This document shows positions 1 through 4,939 of a DNA stretch of 8,629 nt, piece by piece; position 1 is the first letter of the stretch; each line of letters begins with the position of its first letter. A model generated the notes under the pieces. It searched no databases and was not told where the DNA came from. It worked only from the letters and a program-made list of their open reading frames with translations. Location of the stretch: NCBI GenBank assembly GCA_964352225.1, contig CAYGRM010000296.1:1-8629 (forward strand), given 5' to 3'. The position numbers and the translations under genes were made by a program. This stretch comes from CAJQQY01 sp964352225. Its GTDB lineage: Bacteria; Bacteroidota; Bacteroidia; Chitinophagales; Saprospiraceae.

Positions 1-2
1 CA

Positions 3-308
3 GAAATACATAATTTTGAATGCGAAGCAGTCATTAGTTATAAAAATGAACTTCTTCTTTTTTCAAAAAATCATTTGGATCTAAAAACAAAATGGTACTC
101 TCTTCCCAAAAATGCAGGAATTTATTCTGCCCAATTAATCCAAGAATTTGAGTCTGATGGACTAATAACTGGTGCAACAATAAGTGAAGATAACAATGTA
201 ATTGCATTGTTAGGATATCATAAAAGGGAGGCTACTTTTGAACCATTTATTTGGTTACTTTATGAATTTCCAGACGGAAAAATCTTTGATGGAAAAACCA
301 AAAAATAA
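3..308 (+). CDS. C-terminal part of a beta-propeller-like hypothetical protein (5' end outside the window)
   Basis: The frame is open from the left edge (first complete codon at 3) to TAA at 306-308, giving about 101 residues, so the gene starts upstream. A TTG at 75 could be called as a start, but coding-quality sequence runs before it ('EIHNFECEAVISY', 'LLLFSKNHLDLKTKWY'), so I regard the gene as 5'-truncated. The pattern 'LLLFSKN...KTKWYSLP...AGIYSAQLI' followed by 'GLITGATISEDNNVIALLGY' resembles repeated beta-propeller blades of uncharacterised, often secreted Bacteroidota proteins; this is from memory of the family. No catalytic residues can be assigned. The stop appears premature: the same frame continues after it with family-like sequence (see the 309-411 entry). 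The function is unknown, possibly an extracellular or cell-surface protein. The reading frame is well supported; the family call is moderate. Confidence 0.6.
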   Translation, partial: EIHNFECEAVISYKNELLLFSKNHLDLKTKWYSLPKNAGIYSAQLIQEFESDGLITGATISEDNNVIALLGYHKREATFEPFIWLLYEFPDGKIFDGKTKK

Positions 309-411
309 GACTTTACTTTTAATACGCAGATTGAGGCTATTTGTTTTGGGAAAAATANNNNNNNNNNCTCAATTTATTTACCAGATTGATGTCGAGCCTT
401 TTTTGAATTAA
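309..411 (+). pseudogene. Continuation of the propeller-like gene beyond an in-frame stop, interrupted by a gap
   Basis: Directly after TAA (306-308), with no frame change, the codons read 'DFTFNTQIEAICFGKN' up to the N run at 358. 'IEAICF' is the kind of segment expected in the last blade of such proteins. After the gap, a frame starting at 370 reads 'QFIYQIDVEPFLN' and ends at TAA 409-411, which looks like a natural C-terminus. The frames on the two sides of the gap differ, but the gap length is arbitrary, so this is not evidence of a frameshift. Either the gene is a recent pseudogene with one nonsense change, or 306-308 is a consensus error beside an A homopolymer (for example ATA or AAA in place of TAA). 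The reading of the remnant is direct; the pseudogene status is inference. Confidence 0.5.
358..367. other. Scaffold gap (10 N)
   Basis: Ten consecutive N, the same length as the second gap at 2231-2240, so this is a placeholder and not a measured distance. It falls inside the 3' end of the propeller-like gene. The missing piece is probably short, because the text on either side reads as the penultimate and last strands of one domain. Confidence 0.95.
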
Positions 412-519
412 TCGTAATAGATATTTTCCCAATCAGATTTGGCAGACTATTTGACTCATTTTCGTTGAAATATTTCCAATAGCAATTTTTTTTGAAAACA
501 TTTTAAACATAACCATACC
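412..519. other. Intergenic region upstream of the lipoprotein gene
   Basis: This stretch of about 108 bases is AT-rich and has no open frame of note. It must hold the promoter of the lipoprotein gene if that gene is transcribed alone. I looked for the Bacteroidota promoter form (TTTG, then about 19 bases, then TAnnTTTG). I found only partial matches (a CAGATTTG and a TATTTG around 433-450), not a convincing pair. No hairpin or riboswitch-like structure was recognised. Confidence 0.4.
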
Positions 520-1521
520 ATGAGTTGCTCAAAAATTAAATTTTTGCAACTAACACTACTTTTAGTCCTAGCCTTATTATCATGTAAAAAAGAAAAACCG
601 TTAGAATTTATAGAAGATTCTACTTCTCCTCCGGAAGAAATTCCAATCTCAGAAATAATTATTCAGACCACAAAAAATTTAACCGCAGTTTCTATTTCGA
701 ATCAAGAGATAGTTATGAATGCGGAGGAAGCTATCCGAGAAATAGTTTTTAAATCATTAGTGCAAACCATTTTTTACCCACAGATTTATGATTTAACGGG
801 AAGTTCTGCTACGGCAAGAACTGGTTGCCCTAATAGTACTTTAACTACGGAAAGTGGGACGTCAGGATCTATTTATACCTTAATTTTAGATTACGGAACT
901 GGTTGTACTTCAGGTGGAAACGCTGAGTATGAAGGCATGATAACTTTGGTCATAAATGGCGAGCTTAATTCAAATGAAACTGAAATAGACCTTCAATTAA
1001 GTGATGACTTCAAAATCAATTCAAATAATGATATTGATGGATCAATGAGCTTTTCATATAATGATAATGGTTCCGAGCAGATGTATTTGATTGATGATAT
1101 TTCACTTCAAAATACTAATATTTTAAATTCAGAAATAACCCAAATTAGTTTGTCTACTGCAGCAGTAAGCAAATTTAGGCTCAAACCCAATCCAACGAAT
1201 GATCCAGGGAATGCAATGGATATTTTAAATGATACCATAGCTTATGCTGGTTGTTTCGAAGTGGTTTGTCCGAATGCTGAGATTTTACGATCGTGCACCA
1301 TTCATGATATTGATTATAGTATTCCCTGTGGAGTTCCATTTGATGGAGAAATTATGCTAGATACCTTGAATAAAGATGGTACTTATGGATCTGGAAATGC
1401 TACTGTAGGGACATTTGGAAATATGAATTATGGCTACCCAAATGCAGTTGGGTTTGGGCAATGTGATGACTTAATTGAATTCATTGATAACAATAATGTC
1501 TCAACTATCATTCAATTATAA
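520..1521 (+). CDS. Uncharacterised secreted lipoprotein
   Basis: This 333-residue protein has a lipoprotein signal peptide: basic start (K5, K7), hydrophobic core at residues 8-20 and a lipobox 'LLSC' with the acylated Cys at 22, followed by 'KKEKP'. It should be exported by Sec, lipidated and anchored in the periplasm or on the cell surface. The charged 'KKEK' after the Cys only loosely resembles the surface-export signal of Bacteroidota lipoproteins. The middle contains 'LILDYGTGCT' (residues 121-130), a motif I associate with uncharacterised Bacteroidota lipoproteins of the 'DFGxGCT' type. C103 and C129 may form a disulfide, and five more Cys (245, 250, 259, 270, 315) lie in the Gly/Asn-rich C-terminal third. 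No enzyme motif or T9SS C-terminal domain is visible. The ATG at 520 is chosen because it places the signal peptide at the N-terminus. The gene ends in the bidirectional terminator. The lipoprotein call is firm; the role is unknown. Confidence 0.8.
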   Translation: MSCSKIKFLQLTLLLVLALLSCKKEKPLEFIEDSTSPPEEIPISEIIIQTTKNLTAVSISNQEIVMNAEEAIREIVFKSLVQTIFYPQIYDLTGSSATARTGCPNSTLTTESGTSGSIYTLILDYGTGCTSGGNAEYEGMITLVINGELNSNETEIDLQLSDDFKINSNNDIDGSMSFSYNDNGSEQMYLIDDISLQNTNILNSEITQISLSTAAVSKFRLKPNPTNDPGNAMDILNDTIAYAGCFEVVCPNAEILRSCTIHDIDYSIPCGVPFDGEIMLDTLNKDGTYGSGNATVGTFGNMNYGYPNAVGFGQCDDLIEFIDNNNVSTIIQL

Positions 1522-1573
1522 ACAATAAAAAAAGCTTACCTCAACAAAAATGAGGTAAGCTTTTTTTATTGTT
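1521..1573. terminator. Bidirectional rho-independent-type terminator
   Basis: A perfect 23-bp inverted repeat: the left arm 1521-1543 ends in 'AAGCTTACCTCA', the 7-base loop is 1544-1550, and the right arm 1551-1573 begins 'TGAGGTAAGC' followed by seven T. The GC-bearing inner stem (about 12 bp) is flanked by A7 on one side and T7 on the other, so either strand yields a hairpin followed by a U tract. It begins at the last base of the lipoprotein stop codon and lies 15 bases from the stop of the minus-strand CCG gene. It therefore terminates both convergent units. Confidence 0.93.
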
Positions 1574-1587
1574 TTGAAAAAGTTAAA

Positions 1588-2415
1588 TCACATTTTCCCT
1601 AAAATCAATTCCGCCAAATCATAAACCATTACTGACTCTTGTTTATCTTTCGCCGTGACTCCATCTGACATCATGGTCAAACAAAATGGGCAATTCACCG
1701 CGATAATTTCGGCTCCAGTTTCTAAAGCTTCTTCGGTTCGCTCCATATTGATTCTTTTCTTTCCAGGTTCATCTTCTTTAAACATCTGAGCTCCACCTGC
1801 GCCACAGCATAAACCATTGGTTTTACTTCTTTGCATCTCAACTAACTGATTGTCAAGACTTTGCAAAACAGATCGAGGTGCTTCATAAACTCCATTCGCT
1901 CGACCCAAATAACAAGAATCATGATAAGTTATTTTTTTACCATCAAATGCGCCGCCGTCTTTCAGCTTAATCCGCCCTTCATTAATCAATGATTGCAAAA
2001 ATTGAGTGTGATGCATCACTTCATAATTTCCACCCAATGCTGGATATTCATTTTTTAAAATATTAAAACAATGTGGACACGTAGCAACGATCTTTTTCAC
2101 GTTGTACAAATTCAATGTTTCAATATTTTGCAAAGCGACCATTTGGAAAACGAATTCATTTCCTGCTCGTCGTGCTGGATCGCCGGTGCAGCTTTCTTCC
2201 GGTCCCAGCACGGCGTAGTCCACGCCGATGNNNNNNNNNNTGCCCAAAATCGCAAACTCCACCCCTGCTTCGTTCAAGATTTTTGTAAAAGCGACAGACA
2301 CTTTTTGGGCACGTGAATCAAAACTTCCTGCACATCCTACCCAAAACAAAACTTCTGGTGTCTTTTCTGCGGCAGCCATTTCTGCCATGGTTGGTATTTT
2401 ATATTCTTTAGACAT
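1588..2415 (-). CDS. CCG-domain (Fe-S)-binding protein, HdrB/HdrD/DsrK-like (contains a scaffold gap)
   Basis: Soluble iron-sulfur subunit with two CCG (DUF224) modules, as in heterodisulfide reductase HdrB/HdrD, DsrK and HmeD. Numbered with the N run as four residues, the first module uses C28 ('VGCAGS'), C76 ('SCTGDPARR', a single Cys where the consensus has CC) and C113/C116 ('CPHC'). The second uses C168 ('HDSCYLG'), C203-C204 ('CCGAGG') and C242/C245 ('CPFC'). 'CTGDPARR' is typical of the DsrK-like branch. These modules bind [4Fe-4S] or noncubane clusters. The protein has no signal peptide and probably docks on the cytoplasmic face of the membrane protein encoded 30 bases upstream, with which it forms an operon. 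The ten N at 2231-2240 are flanked by two versions of the same segment ('GVEFAILG' and 'GVDYAVLG'), so the true protein is probably about 262 residues, not 275. ATG at 2415 is preceded by an A/G-rich stretch. The electron partner is not known. Confidence 0.88.
   Translation of the reverse strand: MSKEYKIPTMAEMAAAEKTPEVLFWVGCAGSFDSRAQKVSVAFTKILNEAGVEFAILGXXXXIGVDYAVLGPEESCTGDPARRAGNEFVFQMVALQNIETLNLYNVKKIVATCPHCFNILKNEYPALGGNYEVMHHTQFLQSLINEGRIKLKDGGAFDGKKITYHDSCYLGRANGVYEAPRSVLQSLDNQLVEMQRSKTNGLCCGAGGAQMFKEDEPGKKRINMERTEEALETGAEIIAVNCPFCLTMMSDGVTAKDKQESVMVYDLAELILGKM
2231..2240. other. Scaffold gap (10 N) with redundant flanks
   Basis: Ten N inside the CCG-domain gene. The encoded protein is duplicated across the gap: about eight residues on the upstream coding side reappear in diverged form on the downstream side. 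No sequence is therefore likely to be missing; the contigs overlap instead. The flank at 2161-2230 is about 66% G+C (46 of 70 bases), against 32% in the preceding 60 bases. Confidence 0.93.
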
Positions 2416-2445
2416 CTTTCTTTTTTAATTTTTTTACTTTAAAAT

Positions 2446-3813
2446 CTAATTTTGAGCAGTTGCTTCTTCCGCCCATTTATCACGTGCATCAGGCAATTGC
2501 CAAACTGATCCTGAATTTTCAATACTTGTAAACATGGGTAACCAATCACCGGGCCCAGCTGACAAAGTCAAAATTTCATATCGACGCATTTTCAAAATAA
2601 TATCCAATGGATTAATCAAAACTGGACAGGCTTCTACACAAGCATTACAAGTGGTACAAGCGTGCAATTCTTCCTTGGAAATATAATCGAATAATGATTT
2701 TCCATCATCAAAATTATCTTTAGTCAAGGTCGTTGCCTCTGATCGGAGTTCCTCTTTAACCCATTGCAGATCACCGCTATCTAATTTTTGTCCAATCTCA
2801 GTTGCACGATCTCGAACGTCCATCATGATTTTTCGAGGTGATAATTTTTTACCAGTTATGTTTGCTGGACAAACCGCTGAGCAGCGCCCGCACTCGGTGC
2901 AAGTATATGCTCCTAAAACATTTTTCCAATCCAAACTCATCACATCATTGGCACCAAACTCTGGCAAATCATCCATTGAAGCATCTGGATCTGCTTCGAT
3001 TAAGCCCATCATAGATTTGACCTCATCCATAACTTCTGGCATATTTTCCATCTCCCCTTTTGGCTGCAATTTCGCAAAGTAGGTATTTGGAAAAGCCAAC
3101 ATAATATGCAAATGCTTCGAAATCGGTAAGTAATTCAAAAATGCATAAACGGTCAAAATGTGCAACCACCAACCAAATCTTTCAATTCCAATTAAAGTCG
3201 ATTCAGATAAACCGCCTAATAATGCTGGTCCCAGCCATGTACTCACCGCAAAATTTCCCGTGGTATGATAATGATCTGCTCCCATCGATTGCAACACTTT
3301 ATCAGCCCCATTCATACTAAAAACGCCAATCAACAAAATAATCTCCAAGACCAAAATCATGTTACCATCGAACTTTGGAAAACCAGTCATTTCATCCATT
3401 TGGAATCGAGGAATCGCCAATAAATTTCTTCTAATCAAAAAGACAAGAGTAGCAAAAAATGCCAAAACGGAAAGTATCTCAATCGAACTGATCGCCACCG
3501 TGTACAATCCACCCAATGAATCAGCAAAAAATCGATGCGTTCCAAAAAAACCGTCTACCAAAATTTCAATCAATTCAATTTGGGTAAATAAAAAAGCCAC
3601 ATATATAGTAAGGTGTAGAGTGGCAGGAATCCATCGTTTGAACATTTTCTTCTGACCAAAAGCGATCAGTAAAACATTTTTCCATCGCTCACCAGATTGG
3701 TCTGAAATATCCTTGTCCTGACCCAAAAGGATATTTCGACGGATTTTCAAAAATTGTTTGGCTGCAAAACCAAACGCTGCAATAGTCACTATCGCAAAAA
3801 TAATTTGTTGCAT
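2446..3813 (-). CDS. Membrane cytochrome-b-like / two-[4Fe-4S] ferredoxin fusion (HdrE-HdrC / DsrM-like quinone-linked subunit)
   Basis: 455 residues in two parts. Residues 1-240 are membrane-embedded, with hydrophobic segments near 2-20, 62-88, 104-127, 151-168 and 212-230. They resemble NarI/DsrM/HdrE-type diheme cytochrome b subunits; possible heme ligands are H67, H218, H234 and H236. Residues 295-415 carry a HdrC-like 4Fe-4S dicluster domain with C305-C308-C311-C315-P and C386-C389-C392-C396-P. The protein probably passes electrons between the menaquinone pool and the CCG protein encoded downstream. Family knowledge suggests a partner such as electron-transferring flavoprotein or another cytoplasmic donor (compare HdrDE, DsrMK, HmeCD and the EMO-type Etf:menaquinone oxidoreductases), but nothing in this window identifies it. 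It is the first gene of a two-gene minus-strand operon. A perfect 11-bp inverted repeat lies early in the coding sequence (3704-3737). The domain call is firm; the physiological reaction is inference. Confidence 0.87.
   Translation of the reverse strand: MQQIIFAIVTIAAFGFAAKQFLKIRRNILLGQDKDISDQSGERWKNVLLIAFGQKKMFKRWIPATLHLTIYVAFLFTQIELIEILVDGFFGTHRFFADSLGGLYTVAISSIEILSVLAFFATLVFLIRRNLLAIPRFQMDEMTGFPKFDGNMILVLEIILLIGVFSMNGADKVLQSMGADHYHTTGNFAVSTWLGPALLGGLSESTLIGIERFGWWLHILTVYAFLNYLPISKHLHIMLAFPNTYFAKLQPKGEMENMPEVMDEVKSMMGLIEADPDASMDDLPEFGANDVMSLDWKNVLGAYTCTECGRCSAVCPANITGKKLSPRKIMMDVRDRATEIGQKLDSGDLQWVKEELRSEATTLTKDNFDDGKSLFDYISKEELHACTTCNACVEACPVLINPLDIILKMRRYEILTLSAGPGDWLPMFTSIENSGSVWQLPDARDKWAEEATAQN
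3704..3737 (-). repeat. 11-bp perfect inverted repeat inside the 5' part of the membrane Fe-S gene
   Basis: The arms 3704-3714 (GAAATATCCTT) and 3727-3737 (AAGGATATTTC) are exact reverse complements separated by 12 bases. In the minus-strand mRNA this would fold into a hairpin starting about 77 nucleotides after the ATG, over codons 26-37. It has no U tract, so it is not a normal terminator. It may be chance or an mRNA-stability or translation element. The repeat is seen directly; any function is speculation. Confidence 0.5.
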
Positions 3814-3915
3814 ATTTTATATAGTTGAAGTTTTGTTTTCCAAATTTGATCAATCCAGTTTTGAAAATTAGACACCTTTTTGTTGAATTGAGTTTTGGAA
3901 AATCTAAAAAACCGA

Positions 3916-3929
3916 AATTACAGGTAATT
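3916..3929. promoter_or_regulatory. 14-bp palindrome in the divergent intergenic region
   Basis: AATTAC-AG-GTAATT, with 6-bp arms, lies about 100 bases from each of the two divergent start codons (3813 minus, 4022 plus). The position suits an operator shared by both units, but AT-rich DNA produces such palindromes by chance. No regulator family is assigned. Confidence 0.25.
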
Positions 3930-3979
3930 ATACGTTTTGAAATTAAATAGATATAATAAAATTCACTTTTTTTTAATTA

Positions 3980-4006
3980 AAAATGATTCTTAATTAGTAT
4001 CATTTT
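3980..4006. promoter_or_regulatory. Inverted repeat just upstream of the plus-strand operon
   Basis: AAAATGAT (3980-3987) and ATCATTTT (3999-4006) are exact 8-bp inverted arms with an 11-base spacer. The inner 19 bases from TGAT to ATCA match their own reverse complement at 14 of 19 positions. It ends 15 bases before the ATG of the phosphoribosyltransferase gene, where a repressor would block transcription. The TGAT...ATCA form recalls Fur-family operators, which is a loose resemblance only. The region 3814-4021 otherwise shows no convincing Bacteroidota promoter. Confidence 0.3.
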
Positions 4007-4021
4007 AGCTAAATTGCCAGC

Positions 4022-4516
4022 ATGAAATTACTTGACTCGCGACAAATTAAGCAAAAAATAAAAAGGCTGGCTATCGAAATTTTGGAACAAAATTTTGGAG
4101 AAAAGGAAATTATTCTTGCTGGCATTAATAATAATGGCTTGGGCTTCGCCAAAATGTTGGAAAAAGAAATAGTTCAACTGACGGATAATCAAATCACTTT
4201 GACTTCGATTAACCTTAGCCCTGCTAATCCATTAGAATCTGAGGTCAAAATTGGACTGTCACCCAAAGAATTAAATAAAAAAGTGATCATTATTGTGGAT
4301 GACGTAGCCAATACGGGAAGAACAATTTTTTATGCTATCAAACCTTTGTTGGAAGTTTTACCTAAAAAAATCCAAGTGGCCGTTTTAGTTGATCGAGAAC
4401 ATAAATCATTTCCAATAAAAGTGGATTATGTCGGTATTTCGCTTTTTACAACGGTTCAAGATGATATTGATGTGCAGATTAAAGGGAAAGAGGAAAAAGC
4501 AGTTTATTTGAAGTAA
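4022..4516 (+). CDS. PyrR-like phosphoribosyltransferase
   Basis: 164 residues with a type I phosphoribosyltransferase fold. The PRPP-binding loop is 'VIIIVDDVANTGRT' (residues 88-101), with the two acidic residues D93-D94 and the TGRT phosphate loop. The segment 'LVDREHKSFPIKVDYVGIS' (122-140) closely follows the 'LVDRGH...PIRPDYVG' region of PyrR, the pyrimidine-operon attenuator and uracil phosphoribosyltransferase, and the length also fits PyrR. Differences: the PPi-loop position reads 'GINNNGLG' instead of the PyrR-like 'GIKTRG', so the usual Arg is missing. The segment before the PRPP loop is 'INLSPANPLESE' rather than the YRDD-type PyrR sequence. The base substrate and any RNA-binding role are therefore uncertain, so I do not use the name pyrR. 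It is the first gene of the probable five-gene plus-strand operon. The ATG at 4022 is the first start after the intergenic region. Confidence 0.82.
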   Translation: MKLLDSRQIKQKIKRLAIEILEQNFGEKEIILAGINNNGLGFAKMLEKEIVQLTDNQITLTSINLSPANPLESEVKIGLSPKELNKKVIIIVDDVANTGRTIFYAIKPLLEVLPKKIQVAVLVDREHKSFPIKVDYVGISLFTTVQDDIDVQIKGKEEKAVYLK

Positions 4517-4541
4517 AGTTTCCTACATTTAAAATATAGCA

Positions 4542-4928
4542 ATGAAGATTTTAATTGTTGAAGATGCACCTTATCGTCAAAATTACATAAAAGGTATTTT
4601 AGAAAATCACGAGGTGGATGGAGTTTTAAATGCAGAAGTAGGATTAAAACTTTTAAAAATCAACGCTTATGATATTGTTTTTTTAGATCATGATTTGATT
4701 GGAGCAAAATCAGGAAGTTATTTGACTTTGAATTGGTACCAAAATAAAGATACTTTCAAAACCCAAAAACCCTTAGTTGTCATTCATTCTATGAATATGG
4801 ATGGAGCTTCCAAAATGGAAAATCACCTTAAAGGTATGACGCTAAAAACTGAACGAATTTCTTTTAAATTAATCAGACTAGGAACAGTTGACCTGAACGA
4901 AATCATCAAAAGTAATTTTGAATCGTAA
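4542..4928 (+). CDS. cREC-type receiver-like protein (cyclic-phosphate-processing receiver domain)
   Basis: 128 residues forming a single receiver-like Rossmannoid domain with no output domain. The N-terminal strand 'MKILIVEDAPYR' gives the acidic pair E7-D8. The third strand ends in 'VFLDHDL' (46-52), with D49 at the phosphoacceptor position and H50/D51 beside it. A later strand carries 'VVIHSMNMDGASKM' (79-92), with H82 and S83-M84-N85. The 'LDHDL' plus 'IHSMN..GA' combination is what I know of the cREC family, distinct from ordinary response regulators and proposed from comparative genomics to process cyclic phosphate bonds in RNA-repair or conflict contexts. There is no histidine kinase nearby. 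The gene starts 25 bases after the phosphoribosyltransferase stop and ends 11 bases before the DUF72 start, so it is co-transcribed with both. A plain single-domain response regulator is the alternative, but the extra His residues argue against it. Confidence 0.75.
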   Translation: MKILIVEDAPYRQNYIKGILENHEVDGVLNAEVGLKLLKINAYDIVFLDHDLIGAKSGSYLTLNWYQNKDTFKTQKPLVVIHSMNMDGASKMENHLKGMTLKTERISFKLIRLGTVDLNEIIKSNFES

Positions 4929-4939
4929 AACAAGCAAAC

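Noticed and set aside
2181..2290. Genuine internal duplication in the CCG protein
   Set aside because: The repeat sits exactly at an N run, one copy has foreign base composition, and removing it restores a normal family length; an assembly overlap explains it better.
2071..2428. Plus-strand open frames antisense to the CCG-domain gene
   Set aside because: They overlap a gene with clear Fe-S motifs on the other strand, span the N run and show no recognisable protein features.
2825..3655. Plus-strand open frames antisense to the membrane Fe-S gene
   Set aside because: They are shadows of a well-supported minus-strand gene; no family pattern or start context supports them.
3841..3848. CAAATTTG as a minus-strand -7 promoter element for the Fe-S operon
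   Set aside because: It matches TAnnTTTG at most positions and is well placed, but no TTTG/TTG partner lies at the right distance and the word is a self-palindrome common in AT-rich DNA.
3937..3957. TTGAAA and TATAAT as a sigma70-type promoter for the plus-strand operon
   Set aside because: The spacer is only 9 bases instead of about 17, and Bacteroidota primary promoters use a different -7 element.
4542..4928. Ordinary two-component response regulator
   Set aside because: There is no output domain and no adjacent kinase, and the LDHDL plus IHSMN motifs fit a different receiver-like family.
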